Program-made: the position numbers and the translations under genes
Shown here: positions 18,190 through 27,391 of the stretch, in pieces
Layout: every line of letters starts with the position of its first letter
Numbering within the stretch: position 1 is the first letter of the stretch
Assembly: GCF_001999335.1 (NCBI RefSeq)
Contig: NZ_MLHS01000040.1
Coordinates: forward strand, 1-64,000
Source of the DNA: Rodentibacter sp. Ppn85
GTDB taxonomy: Bacteria > Pseudomonadota > Gammaproteobacteria > Enterobacterales > Pasteurellaceae
Reading direction: 5' to 3'
Length of the DNA stretch: 64,000 bases
The notes under the pieces: generated by a model
Databases searched by the model: none
What the model saw: the letters and a program-made list of their open reading frames with translations, nothing else
Told to the model about the DNA's origin: nothing

Positions 18190-19452
18190 TTATTGCTTCG
18201 CATTCCAAGGCGCAACCCAAAACAAACAAATCATGCCTGGAATCGCCAAAAATAAGCAGATCCAAAAATAATCATAGTATCCCACCGCACTGACAACATA
18301 GCCCGAAAGCATTCCTAATCCTTTACTTGGTAAGGCTGAAAGGCTAGTGAAAAGGGCGAGTTGGGTCGCTGTGTAAAGCGGATTGGTTTCACAAGCCATA
18401 AAAGCAACAAAGGCAGCAGTGCCAAGACCTACACCGACATATTCTGCGGCAATGACGACACCTAATTTCCATAATTCGGCGGATGTGATGTAGTCAAAAT
18501 GCCCGAAGTTAGCTAACCAAATAAATCCGCCGATAGTGATCATTTGCACGAAACCGAATAACCATAACGCTCGATTGATTCCTAGTTTCAACATAATTAC
18601 CCCACCGGCAAGCCCCGATAAAATGCCCGCCCAAAGTGAGGTTGTTTTAACTACCAGAGCAATATCTTCTTTGCCGAATCCCATATCGTAGATAAATTTG
18701 GTTTGCAGTGTTGTGGCAAAAGAATCGCCAAATTTATATAGAAATAAAAATAGTAAAAAACCGATCGCTTGTGCAATTCCTTTACGTTGGAAAAATTCTT
18801 GTAGAGGAATCCAAAATGTTTGATAGAACGGCTGGCTATTATTTTTAGGGGAGTCCGGTTTGGGTTCTTTGGCGAGAAATAATGTCATAAAAATCCCCGC
18901 CAACATACAAAGTGCGGTCCATAAAAAGACGGTTTCCCATGGATAGAGTGTGGCAAGGTAAAGGGAAAGCCCGCCAGGAATTAAACCCGCTATTCGGTAG
19001 GCATTAATGTGAAGAGTATTGCCTAAACCAAGCTCGTGATCACTTAAAATTTCACGGCGATAGGCATCAAGCACGATATCCTGTGTTGCGGAAAAAAATG
19101 CAATTAATAAAGCAATGTTAGCAACAATACTTAACTGAGAGATAGGATCAAAAAGGCTGATAACATAAAGTAAAATGAGTAAGATAACTTGCGAAATAAG
19201 AAGCCAACTGCGGCGGCGACCTAAAAAACTTGGGAAATAGCGATCTAACAAGGGGGCCCATAAAAATTTTAACCCATAAGGTAGCATTACACCGGTCACC
19301 GCTCCGATTAATTCGACAGAAAGTTGCTTATCTGTCAGCCACACGGGTAACATTTGCGATAAAACAAATAAGGGCAAACCGGAGCTGAAACCGGTAAACA
19401 CGCAAATTAACATTTTACGTGTAAAAATTTGTGAAAGCAGAGAATTCGGCAT
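18190..19452 (-). CDS. ampG: Muropeptide permease AmpG
   Basis: This is a major facilitator transporter that imports anhydromuropeptides for cell-wall recycling. The 420-residue sequence has about 12 hydrophobic segments and family motifs FSSGLPLFVLSQMLPVWL near residue 22, LGRRRSWLLISQV near 78 and ATQDIVLDAYRREIL near 122. The gene order adk-ampG-galE agrees with Haemophilus. An uptake signal overlaps the region just upstream of its start. Confidence 0.92.
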   Translation of the reverse strand: MPNSLLSQIFTRKMLICVFTGFSSGLPLFVLSQMLPVWLTDKQLSVELIGAVTGVMLPYGLKFLWAPLLDRYFPSFLGRRRSWLLISQVILLILLYVISLFDPISQLSIVANIALLIAFFSATQDIVLDAYRREILSDHELGLGNTLHINAYRIAGLIPGGLSLYLATLYPWETVFLWTALCMLAGIFMTLFLAKEPKPDSPKNNSQPFYQTFWIPLQEFFQRKGIAQAIGFLLFLFLYKFGDSFATTLQTKFIYDMGFGKEDIALVVKTTSLWAGILSGLAGGVIMLKLGINRALWLFGFVQMITIGGFIWLANFGHFDYITSAELWKLGVVIAAEYVGVGLGTAAFVAFMACETNPLYTATQLALFTSLSALPSKGLGMLSGYVVSAVGYYDYFWICLFLAIPGMICLFWVAPWNAKQ

Positions 19453-19537
19453 AAAGTGCGGTTAATTTTAGTAATAATTTTGGCAGCACGAGTTTCCTTA
19501 CCCGTACTACCATAAGATGATATTTAAAAACGGAAAA

Positions 19538-20554
19538 TTAGTCTCTGTACCCTTGCGGATTATTTTTCTGCCAATTCCATGTATCTTTCATCATTTGCTC
19601 AAGTCCGCGCTCGGCAGTCCAGCCTAATTCTTTCTCCGCTAAACTTGGATCCGAATAACAAGTGGCAATGTCACCCGGACGACGATCCGTTAATTGGTAA
19701 GGGATTTTAATATTGTTGGCGCTTTCAAAGGCTTTCACCATATCCAATACGGAATAGCCGTGACCGGTTCCGAGATTATAAATATGTAAACCTGCATCAT
19801 CTTCGTGGCGTTGAAGAGCTTTCAAATGCCCAATCGCTAAATCAACCACATGAATGTAATCCCGTACCCCCGTGCCGTCGTGAGTATCGTAGTCGCTACC
19901 GAAAACGGAAAGCTGTGCGAGTTTACCGATCGCCACTTGGCTGATATAAGGTAATAGATTATTTGGAATACCGTTTGGATCTTCGCCGATTAAACCGCTT
20001 GAATGTGCTCCTACTGGATTGAAATAACGCAAAATCGTCATACTGAACCGAGGCTCTGCTTTAACTACATCACGTAAAATTTGTTCAACCATATATTTTG
20101 ATGTGCCGTAAGGATTGGTCGTGCCGCCCACTTCGCAATTTTCGGTAATGGGAATAATTTGAGGATCGCCATATACGGTAGCGGAAGAGCTAAACACAAA
20201 ATTCCATACTCCCGCTTTTTTCATTTCTTGTAGCAATACAACTGTACCGGCAACATTGTTCATATAGTATTCCGCCGGTTTTTGTACGCTTTCACCCACC
20301 GCTTTTAAGCCGGCAAAGTGAATCACCGAATGAATGGTGTTTTCGGCAAAGATTTTTTGCAGCAATGCTCGATCTAAAATATCGCCTTCATAAAACTTCG
20401 CTGTTTTACCTGTGATTTGTTTTACACGCTCAAGGGATTTAGGTGATGAATTACAAAGATTGTCTAATACGACAACCTCTTTGCCTGCATTTAATAATTC
20501 GACAACCGTATGCGAACCGATATAGCCGGCACCGCCAGTGACTAAAATTGCCAT
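19538..20554 (-). CDS. galE: UDP-glucose 4-epimerase
   Basis: Interconverts UDP-glucose and UDP-galactose, supplying galactose for lipooligosaccharide. The 338-residue short-chain dehydrogenase has the NAD loop [12 protein letters not shown] at residue 5, the serine in [11 protein letters not shown] near 124 and the YGTSKYMVE catalytic Tyr-Lys near 149, plus [18 protein letters not shown] near 177. AAAGGAGTC upstream is a strong ribosome site. It is transcribed away from dld; the shared 190-base gap holds a CRP site. Confidence 0.97.
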   Translation of the reverse strand: MAILVTGGAGYIGSHTVVELLNAGKEVVVLDNLCNSSPKSLERVKQITGKTAKFYEGDILDRALLQKIFAENTIHSVIHFAGLKAVGESVQKPAEYYMNNVAGTVVLLQEMKKAGVWNFVFSSSATVYGDPQIIPITENCEVGGTTNPYGTSKYMVEQILRDVVKAEPRFSMTILRYFNPVGAHSSGLIGEDPNGIPNNLLPYISQVAIGKLAQLSVFGSDYDTHDGTGVRDYIHVVDLAIGHLKALQRHEDDAGLHIYNLGTGHGYSVLDMVKAFESANNIKIPYQLTDRRPGDIATCYSDPSLAEKELGWTAERGLEQMMKDTWNWQKNNPQGYRD

Positions 20555-20642
20555 CTTTGACTCCTTTTCATAGACTTGGAATTGTTGCCGATTATAGCAC
20601 TATTTCATCTCAAAATACGGATCTATTTTGACCGCACTTTTA

Positions 20643-20658
20643 TGTGATATTTGTCACA
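20643..20658. promoter_or_regulatory. CRP-N type site between galE and dld
   Basis: TGTGATATTTGTCACA contains both perfect half-sites (TGTGA and TCACA) with the standard six-base spacing. It lies 100 bases before the dld start and 89 bases before galE. Position favours control of dld, galE, or both. Confidence 0.75.
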
Positions 20659-20742
20659 AAACGACCTTTTGGCACTAGCATAATTTCTTGTCGAAGTATA
20701 TAAAGTAGAAATAATTCTTTAACATGAGTGTTACAAATATCT

Positions 20743-22431
20743 ATGAATCAACTTATTTCTCAACTCACAAAAATTGTTGGTACGCAGTACATTATTACAG
20801 AGCCTTCAAAAACGGAGGCTTATCGTAGCGGCTACCGTTTCGGTTCGGGAAATGCAGTTGCAGTTGTTAAACCTGCAACCTTACTTGAATTTTGGCAGGT
20901 GTTGAAAGTCTGTGTAGAACAGGATGTGATTATTATTAACCAAGCTGCCAATACGGGATTAACCGGAGGTTCAACGCCAAACGGCAATGATTATGATCGT
21001 GAGATTGTCATCATCAATGCTATGAGAATTGATGGCATTCAATTGATTAATAATGCCTCTCAAGTAGTTTGTCTGCCGGGTTCTACTTTAAATGAACTGG
21101 AAAATAAGTTGAAACCTCACGGGCGTGAGCCTCATTCGGTGATTGGTTCTTCTTGCATTGGCGCTTCCGTTATCGGGGGAATTTGTAATAATTCAGGCGG
21201 TGCATTGGTTCAACGTGGACCGGCTTATACTGAAATGGCACTTTACGCTCAGTTAAATGAACAGGGTGAATTGGAACTAAAAAATCATCTTGGCATAGAT
21301 TTAGGGAGTACGCCGGAAGAAATTTTAACCAATTTGCAAGGGCATCATTATCAACAGAAAGATATTACTCAAGATTGCGGAAAAGGACATGATCACAGCT
21401 ATTGCAATCATGTTCGTCAAATTGATGAAAACTCGCCGGCTCGTTTTAACGCCGATCCTGCCCGTCACTATGAAGCCTCCGGTAGTGCGGGTAAATTGGC
21501 GATTTTTGCTGTTCGTTTAGATACTTTTCCACTCGAAAGTGAAACAGCGGTTTTTTACATTGGTACTAACCAAACGGATGTTCTTAATGATATTCGTCGT
21601 CAAATGTTAGCGAATTTTGAACAGTTACCGATTTCGGGTGAATATATTCATAGAGATGCGTTTGATGTTGCCGCCCGTTATGGAAAAGATACGTTTTGGG
21701 TTATCAAAAAATTTGGTACACATTGGCTACCTAAGTTATTTGCCTTAAAAGCGAATGTTGATCGTTTAGCTAAGAAAGTTTCACTTTTACCACACCACTT
21801 AAGCGATAAATTTTTACAATCGGTTTCAAAAGTATTACCGGAACATTTACCAAAAAGTTTATGGCAGTATCGGGATCGTTATGAACATCATTTGATTATT
21901 AAAATGGGAGGGCAAGGCGTGAATGAAGCCCGTGTCTTCTTAAAAGATTATTTTAGAGATAGTCAAAAAGGCGGATATTTTGAATGTAATGCGATAGAAA
22001 CACAGGCTGCTATGCTCCATCGTTTTGCTGTTGCCTCAGCCGCTGTACGCTATCGTGCAATTCACGAAAAAGAAGTTGAAGATATTGTCGCTCTTGATGT
22101 TGCATTGCGTCGTAATGATAAATCCTGGTTTGAACAGCTTCCTACAGAGATAGATAGGCAAATCAGCCATAAACTTTATTACGGGCACTTTATGTGTCAT
22201 GTTTTCCATCAAGACTACATCGTTAAAAAAGGGTTTGATTGCGTAAAATTGGAACACGAAATGTTGAAATTACTTGATCAGCGGGGGGCTCAGTACCCGG
22301 CCGAACACAATGTAGGACATTTATATGAAGCGAAACCGGAGTTACATAAATTCTATAAAAAATTAGATCCTACCAATAGTTTTAATCCCGGTATTGGGCA
22401 AACTTCAAAGAAAAAATATTGGGCTGAATAA
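20743..22431 (+). CDS. dld: Quinone-dependent D-lactate dehydrogenase
   Basis: A peripheral membrane flavoenzyme that oxidises D-lactate to pyruvate and passes electrons to quinone. The ATG at 20743 gives 562 residues; an upstream GTG at 20728 would add five. The FAD-binding part has NTGLTGGSTPNGNDYDREIV near residue 70 and the block SCIGASVIGGICNNSGGALV near 140, typical of the Dld family. The C-terminal region with NVGHLYEAKPEL and DPTNSFNPGIGQTSKKKYW matches this group. No strong ribosome site is seen. A CRP site precedes it. Confidence 0.93.
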   Translation: MNQLISQLTKIVGTQYIITEPSKTEAYRSGYRFGSGNAVAVVKPATLLEFWQVLKVCVEQDVIIINQAANTGLTGGSTPNGNDYDREIVIINAMRIDGIQLINNASQVVCLPGSTLNELENKLKPHGREPHSVIGSSCIGASVIGGICNNSGGALVQRGPAYTEMALYAQLNEQGELELKNHLGIDLGSTPEEILTNLQGHHYQQKDITQDCGKGHDHSYCNHVRQIDENSPARFNADPARHYEASGSAGKLAIFAVRLDTFPLESETAVFYIGTNQTDVLNDIRRQMLANFEQLPISGEYIHRDAFDVAARYGKDTFWVIKKFGTHWLPKLFALKANVDRLAKKVSLLPHHLSDKFLQSVSKVLPEHLPKSLWQYRDRYEHHLIIKMGGQGVNEARVFLKDYFRDSQKGGYFECNAIETQAAMLHRFAVASAAVRYRAIHEKEVEDIVALDVALRRNDKSWFEQLPTEIDRQISHKLYYGHFMCHVFHQDYIVKKGFDCVKLEHEMLKLLDQRGAQYPAEHNVGHLYEAKPELHKFYKKLDPTNSFNPGIGQTSKKKYWAE

Positions 22432-22465
22432 CAACCTTAATTTATCCGTTTTAATAGTATTAAAA

Positions 22466-22498
22466 GGTCTGAGCCGATGTTGGTTTCAGGCTCTTAGA
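22466..22498 (+). terminator. Possible terminator after dld
   Basis: GAGCC (22471-22475) and GGCTC (22489-22493) form a short stem with CT/AG extensions but only a weak T-run. The rest of the 198-base gap before the aldehyde dehydrogenase gene shows no gene; AAAGGAG before 22630 is its ribosome site. Confidence 0.35.
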
Positions 22499-22629
22499 TA
22501 AACATTTAATGTTTAGGCGTTAGTTATATTTTATTCAATTTTATCGGTGTATATCGGTAATACGCTCGGCTCTATTATAAAAAGTGCTGAAAAACAGCCT
22601 GTTGGCAATGACAATTAAAGGAGTAGCAT

Positions 22630-24108
22630 ATGGCAAAAAATCTAAATGTTTTTGATCAAGAATATGGTTTATTAATTAACGGCGAATGGAAAATGGGCGG
22701 CACACTACTTGCCTCTTATAATCCTGCAAACGGGGAAGAACTTGCGAAATTTGTTGATGCGACGGATGCAGATGTTGATGCTGCCGTTACGGCGGCACAA
22801 CAAGCGTTTAAAACTTGGCGAAACACGACAGTCACCGAACGGGCGGCAATATTAAATAAAATTGCCGATGTTATTGATGAAAATGCAGAATTATTCGCTT
22901 TACAAGAAACCTTGGATAATGGCAAACCAATTAGAGAAACGAGAGCCGTAGATATTCCGTTAGCCTCGGATCATTTCCGTTATTTTGCCGGTGTGATTCG
23001 TGCAGAAGAAGGTTCGGCAAATCAACTGGATAGCGAAGATTTATCCTTGGTAGTGCGTGAACCGATTGGTGTGGTCGGACAAATTATTCCGTGGAATTTC
23101 CCGTTTTTAATGGCAGCGTGGAAAATCGCACCTGCGTTGGCAGCGGGTTGTACTATCGTCATTCATCCGTCTAGCGCCACGTCATTGAGTCTATTGTCTC
23201 TCGCTCAAAAAATTAATCATTTGTTACCCAAAGGTGTGCTAAATATCATTACCGGACGAGGCAGTAAATCCGGAGAATATATGTTGCATCACAAAGGATT
23301 TAATAAATTAGCTTTCACCGGCTCCACTGCCATTGGGCGTAATGTTGCTGTTGCCGCAGCAGAAATGTTAATTCCGGCAACCCTTGAGTTAGGGGGTAAA
23401 TCAGCTAATATTTTCTTTGATGATATGCCGTTTGATAAGGCATTAGAGGGGGCGCAAAAAGGTATTTTATTCAATCAAGGTCAAGTATGTTGTGCCGGCT
23501 CCAGAATTTTTGTTCAAGAGGGCATTTACGATAAATTCGTCGCTGCACTAGCCGAAGAATTTAAAAAAGTAAAAGTTGGTTTGCCTTGGGAAGACGATAC
23601 TCAGATGGGGTCGCAAGTCAATGGCGGTCAATTAGAGACAATTTTAAACTATGTCAAAATTGGGGAACAGGAAGGCTGCCGCATTATTACAGGAGGAAAA
23701 CGCTTACGGGACGCAGGTTTGGATAAAGGCGAATTTTTAGCCCCAACATTGATTGAAGCACCGAATAATCAAGCACAAATTGCACAGGAGGAAATTTTTG
23801 GACCGGTTGCAACCGTCATTAAATTTAAAACCGAAGAAGAGGTTATAAAAATGGCAAATGATAGCGAATACGGTTTAGGCGGTGGTATCTGGAGTCAAAA
23901 TATCAATCGTTGTCTACGTGTTTCTCGTGCACTTGAAACGGGTCGGGTTTGGGTAAACTGTTATAACCGCTTACCGGCAGGCGCACCGTTCGGGGGATAT
24001 AAACAATCCGGTATCGGTCGTGAAACCCATAAAATGATGCTTGATGCTTATACTCAAGTAAAAAATATTTATATCAGCACGCGTGAAGAGCGTGAAGGGA
24101 TGTATTAA
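22630..24108 (+). CDS. NAD(P)-dependent aldehyde dehydrogenase
   Basis: This 492-residue protein has every hallmark of the ALDH superfamily: PWNFPFLMAAWKIAPALAAG near residue 155, the cofactor motif FTGSTAIGR near 230, the general base Glu in LELGGKSANIF near 253 and the nucleophile Cys in GQVCCAGSR near 287, then EEIFGPV near 385. Overall it resembles the AldB/ExaC-type acetaldehyde and general aldehyde dehydrogenases, but the substrate cannot be read from the sequence. TAAAGGAG gives a good ribosome site. It stands alone between dld and ppa. Confidence 0.9.
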   Translation: MAKNLNVFDQEYGLLINGEWKMGGTLLASYNPANGEELAKFVDATDADVDAAVTAAQQAFKTWRNTTVTERAAILNKIADVIDENAELFALQETLDNGKPIRETRAVDIPLASDHFRYFAGVIRAEEGSANQLDSEDLSLVVREPIGVVGQIIPWNFPFLMAAWKIAPALAAGCTIVIHPSSATSLSLLSLAQKINHLLPKGVLNIITGRGSKSGEYMLHHKGFNKLAFTGSTAIGRNVAVAAAEMLIPATLELGGKSANIFFDDMPFDKALEGAQKGILFNQGQVCCAGSRIFVQEGIYDKFVAALAEEFKKVKVGLPWEDDTQMGSQVNGGQLETILNYVKIGEQEGCRIITGGKRLRDAGLDKGEFLAPTLIEAPNNQAQIAQEEIFGPVATVIKFKTEEEVIKMANDSEYGLGGGIWSQNINRCLRVSRALETGRVWVNCYNRLPAGAPFGGYKQSGIGRETHKMMLDAYTQVKNIYISTREEREGMY

Positions 24109-24119
24109 TCGCCATAAAG

Positions 24120-24143
24120 AAGAGGCAGCCTATAAGCTGCCTC
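24120..24143 (-). terminator. Terminator hairpin between ALDH gene and ppa
   Basis: GAGGCAGC (24122-24129) and GCTGCCTC (24136-24143) form an 8-bp stem. T-rich sequence (TTCTTTAT) follows on the minus strand, so it probably serves ppa, although it may act in both directions. Confidence 0.6.
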
Positions 24144-24214
24144 AACAGATAGTAATATTAAGGACTGATTCCAATAATCTATTGGCGTTAGTCTGTTAGT
24201 ATAAATATGGGAAA

Positions 24215-24745
24215 TTAGCGTTCATTCCAACGTTTGATTGATTCGCGAATTACTTCTTTCGCCTCTTCAACATCACCCCAGTGTGTCACTTTTGTACTAC
24301 CCGGTTTTTTCAACGCTTTATAATTGTTGAAATGGAATTCAATTTGTTTGATTAATTGAGCCGGCACATCTGCAAGGCTATTGTAAGCGTTGCCAGTATC
24401 GCGATCATCTGCCGGTACACAGACAATTTTATCGTCCACTTCTCCATCATCCACAAATTTCATCACACCAATCACTTTAGCTTCAAGGAATACACCAGTT
24501 GCAAGCGGTTGGCGGGTCAGTAATAACACATCCAGTTCGTCGCCGTCTTCATCTAATGTTTGTGGAATAAAACCATAGTTGGTTGGTTTTGCAAAAATTG
24601 CCGGTTCGACGCGATCTAATTGGAATGCCGCGACTTTACGGTTCCACTCGATTTTGTGGCAACTGCCTTCTGGAATTTCATTTACAACGTTGATAATCCC
24701 TGCATCAACATCACCAGGAGTTAAGATTTGATTAAAATCAGCCAT
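24215..24745 (-). CDS. ppa: Inorganic pyrophosphatase
   Basis: Hydrolyses pyrophosphate to drive biosynthetic reactions. The 176-residue family I enzyme shows the acidic active-site signature DEDGDELDVLLL near residue 65, YGFIPQTL just before it, and DDGEVDDKIVCVP with further metal-binding aspartates near 97-105. Length and N-terminus are normal. It is divergent from the purine permease downstream on the other strand. Confidence 0.97.
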   Translation of the reverse strand: MADFNQILTPGDVDAGIINVVNEIPEGSCHKIEWNRKVAAFQLDRVEPAIFAKPTNYGFIPQTLDEDGDELDVLLLTRQPLATGVFLEAKVIGVMKFVDDGEVDDKIVCVPADDRDTGNAYNSLADVPAQLIKQIEFHFNNYKALKKPGSTKVTHWGDVEEAKEVIRESIKRWNER

Positions 24746-24848
24746 TGTCTTTCCTTATTTAATAGAATTAAAAACGGCGGAAGTATAGCAGTTTTTACAT
24801 GGTTTTGTCGCTCTAAATTTTCATGCAAAAAACGACCGCACTTTACTC

Positions 24849-24864
24849 ACGCAAACGTTTACAT
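24849..24864. promoter_or_regulatory. PurR operator before the purine permease
   Basis: ACGCAAACGTTTACAT matches the PurR consensus (ACGCAAACGTTTNCNT) at every defined base. It lies 57 bases before the NCS2 permease start, where repressor bound with purine corepressor could block transcription. Confidence 0.78.
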
Positions 24865-24920
24865 ATTATATTCTTTCGGTAGAATATTGCCCCTAATTCT
24901 GACTTATTTTTAGAGGCAAC

Positions 24921-26237
24921 ATGTCTAATTTAGAAAAAATCTTTGAATTGCAAAAACGTGGTTCAACTATTCGTCAAGAAATTATTGCGGGTTTAACTAC
25001 ATTTCTCGCTATGGTGTATTCTGTGATTGTTGTACCCAATATGCTCGGTGCTGCGGGTTTCCCGGCTGAATCCGTATTTATTGCTACTTGCTTAGTGGCG
25101 GGTTTAGGATCGATTTTAATCGGCTTATGGGCAAATGCACCTATGGCGATTGGCTGTGCTATTTCACTGACAGCATTTACCGCATTTAGTTTAGTGATTG
25201 GTCAAGGGGTTTCTATTCCTGTTGCGTTGGGTGCAGTATTCTTAATGGGGGTAGCCTTTACTCTTATTTCTGCAACAGGTATTCGTGCTTGGATTTTACG
25301 CAATTTGCCTTCCAGTATAGCTCATGGTGCCGGTATCGGTATCGGTTTATTCTTGCTTTTAATTGCCGCAAACGGCGTAGGATTAGTGGTGAGTAATCAA
25401 GCCGGTTTACCGGTGAAATTAGGTAATTTCACCTCATTTCCTGTCATGATGTCATTAATTGGTTTAGCGTTTATCGTTGGCTTGGAAAAAATGCAAGTGA
25501 AAGGCGGGATCTTATGGGTGATCATCGCCATTACTATCATTGGTTTAATTTTTGATCCCAACGTAAAATTTAACGGTGAAGTCTTCAAAATGCCCACCTT
25601 TGGTGAAAATTCTTTATTTTTACAATTAGATTTAAAAGGGGCATTACAGCCGGCTATTTTACCTGTTGTTTTTGCTTTAGTGATGACCGCTGTATTTGAT
25701 GCGACCGGTACGATCCGTGCTGTTGCGGGACAAGCTAATTTATTAGATAAAGACGGGCAAATCATCAATGGGGGGAAAGCCTTAACTTCCGATTCCGTCA
25801 GCAGTTTATTCTCAGGGCTATTTGGTACGGCACCCGCAGCAGTCTATATTGAATCAGCAGCCGGTACCGCAGTAGGTGGTAAAACAGGGATTACCGCTAT
25901 TGTGGTCGGAGTGTTATTTTTATTGATGCTTTTCTTTCAACCTCTTGCCTTCCTGGTACCGAATTATGCCACGGCTCCAGCACTAATGTATGTCGGGTTA
26001 TTAATGCTAAGCAATGTAAGCAAATTGGATTTTGAGGATTTTGTCGGGGCGATGAGCGGGTTAATTTGTTCGGTATTCATTGTACTCACAGCCAATATTG
26101 TTACCGGCATTATGCTTGGTTTTGCCGCATTAGTGATTGGTCGTATCGTGAGTGGCGATATTAAACGTTTAAATCTCGGCACGGTACTCATTGCTATTGC
26201 GTTGGTTGTTTTCTATGCCAGCGGGTGGGCAATTTAA
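24921..26237 (+). CDS. NCS2-family adenine/guanine/hypoxanthine permease
   Basis: A 438-residue inner-membrane purine importer of the AzgA-like NCS2 group. It has about 12 to 14 hydrophobic segments. Family features include the N-terminal [20 protein letters not shown] block near residue 22, [13 protein letters not shown] near 258 and [14 protein letters not shown] near 310, which line the substrate site. A PurR operator in its promoter region agrees with a purine substrate. It is followed by a paired uptake-signal terminator. E. coli relatives are AdeP, GhxP and their paralogues; the exact purine is not decided here. Confidence 0.9.
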   Translation: MSNLEKIFELQKRGSTIRQEIIAGLTTFLAMVYSVIVVPNMLGAAGFPAESVFIATCLVAGLGSILIGLWANAPMAIGCAISLTAFTAFSLVIGQGVSIPVALGAVFLMGVAFTLISATGIRAWILRNLPSSIAHGAGIGIGLFLLLIAANGVGLVVSNQAGLPVKLGNFTSFPVMMSLIGLAFIVGLEKMQVKGGILWVIIAITIIGLIFDPNVKFNGEVFKMPTFGENSLFLQLDLKGALQPAILPVVFALVMTAVFDATGTIRAVAGQANLLDKDGQIINGGKALTSDSVSSLFSGLFGTAPAAVYIESAAGTAVGGKTGITAIVVGVLFLLMLFFQPLAFLVPNYATAPALMYVGLLMLSNVSKLDFEDFVGAMSGLICSVFIVLTANIVTGIMLGFAALVIGRIVSGDIKRLNLGTVLIAIALVVFYASGWAI

Positions 26238-26265
26238 CTTTTCGTCTAAAAAACGACGAATTTTA

Positions 26266-26298
26266 TGACCGCACTTTGTAAAGTGCGGTTGTTTTTTT
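26266..26298 (+). terminator. Paired uptake-signal terminator after the purine permease
   Basis: ACCGCACTTT (26268-26277) and AAAGTGCGGT (26280-26289) form a perfect 10-bp stem with a two-base loop followed by TGTTTTTTT. Confidence 0.85.
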
Positions 26299-26557
26299 TA
26301 TGTGTTTTGATCCGGCGTTATGCTGCTGTTGCACAAAACTGACATTTCAGTGTGTGCGTAGGGAGACACTGTGTAGTTCACAATATTAATAGTCCTGGAG
26401 CGCGTGCGGTTCACCCCTATATTTTGTATAAATTTTTTATTTTGTGTGTTTGCTGGATAATACTGTTTTCATCTTTATCCGATTTTTTGTTTCCTTTTCC
26501 TAGTCCTTCCTCTTATTCAATGGTAGAATTTCACGCTTTTATTAGTAAGGAAAAATA
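26299..26557. other. Intergenic region before rsfS, unexplained
   Basis: No gene of convincing quality is visible. A GC-richer stretch at about 26340-26420 (GGAGACACTGTG, then GAGCGCGTGCGGTTCACCCC) differs from its AT-rich surroundings and contains GTTCAC twice (26376-26381 and 26408-26413). It does not fold as a tRNA by eye. The last 60 bases are pyrimidine-rich and end with an AGTAAGGA ribosome site for rsfS. Confidence 0.3.
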
Positions 26558-26866
26558 ATGACATTAGTTGAATTTGTAATGGATAAATTAGACGATTTAA
26601 AAGGCACGGATATTGTGCATTTTGATGTACGGGAAAAATCTTCCGTGACAGAAAATATGGTGATTTGCACCGGTACTTCAAGTCGTCAAGTTTCTGCTAT
26701 GGCAGATAATTTAATTGCAGAATGTAAGAAAGCCGGGGTTGAAACCTTTGGAGAAGAGGGAAAGAATACAGCAGATTGGATAGTGCTGGATCTGGGGCAA
26801 ACCATCGTTCATATTATGCAACGCGATGCACGTGAGATGTATCAATTAGAGAAACTTTGGGCGTAA
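26558..26866 (+). CDS. rsfS: Ribosomal silencing factor RsfS
   Basis: Binds ribosomal protein L14 and blocks subunit joining, slowing translation in starvation. The 102-residue sequence has the family blocks DIVHFDVREKSSVTENMVICTGTSSRQV and GEEGKNTADWIVLDLG..IVHIMQRDAREMYQLEKLW. Length is typical. AAGGAAAAAT precedes the ATG. It starts the rsfS-rlmH-mrdA-rodA cluster. Confidence 0.96.
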   Translation: MTLVEFVMDKLDDLKGTDIVHFDVREKSSVTENMVICTGTSSRQVSAMADNLIAECKKAGVETFGEEGKNTADWIVLDLGQTIVHIMQRDAREMYQLEKLWA

Positions 26867-26905
26867 AATGCGGTCATTTTCCGGTGAGATTAAAGAGGAA
26901 TACTC

Positions 26906-27373
26906 GTGAAAATCACATTAATTGCGGTAGGGACAAAAATGCCGGCTTGGGTAATTAACGGATTTGAGGAATACCAACGCCGTTTTCCTAAAGAAATGCC
27001 CTTTGAATTAATTGAAATTCCTGCCGGAAAACGTGGGAAAAATGCGGATATTAAACGTATTTTAGAGCAAGAAGGAAAGGCAATGTTGGCAGCTTGTGGA
27101 AAAAGTAAAATCGTTACCCTTGATATTCCCGGTAAACCTTGGACGACCCCGAAACTCGCCGAACAATTAGAAGCATGGAAAAATGACGGGCGGGATGTTT
27201 GTTTATTAATTGGCGGGCCGGAAGGACTTTCACAGGAATGCAAAGCCGCAGCAGAGCAGAGTTGGTCGCTTTCACCTCTCACGTTGCCCCATCCGTTGGT
27301 ACGTATTGTGGTGGCGGAAAGTTTATATCGTGCTTGGTCACTGACAACCAATCATCCCTACCATCGTGAGTAA
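26906..27373 (+). CDS. rlmH: 23S rRNA pseudouridine-1915 N3-methyltransferase
   Basis: Methylates pseudouridine 1915 in helix 69 of 23S rRNA, acting on the 70S ribosome. The 155-residue SPOUT-type enzyme starts at GTG (26906) with AAGAGGAA upstream; the first residues [14 protein letters not shown] are the conserved N-terminus. The S-adenosylmethionine loop [12 protein letters not shown] (near 105) and tail [17 protein letters not shown] are diagnostic. rsfS lies just upstream. Confidence 0.96.
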   Translation: MKITLIAVGTKMPAWVINGFEEYQRRFPKEMPFELIEIPAGKRGKNADIKRILEQEGKAMLAACGKSKIVTLDIPGKPWTTPKLAEQLEAWKNDGRDVCLLIGGPEGLSQECKAAAEQSWSLSPLTLPHPLVRIVVAESLYRAWSLTTNHPYHRE

Positions 27374-27391
27374 AAGTGCGGTCAATTTTAG

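Noticed and set aside
26340..26420. tRNA-like look of GGTTCACCCC before rsfS
   Set aside because: No acceptor, D or anticodon stems of proper size can be drawn around it.
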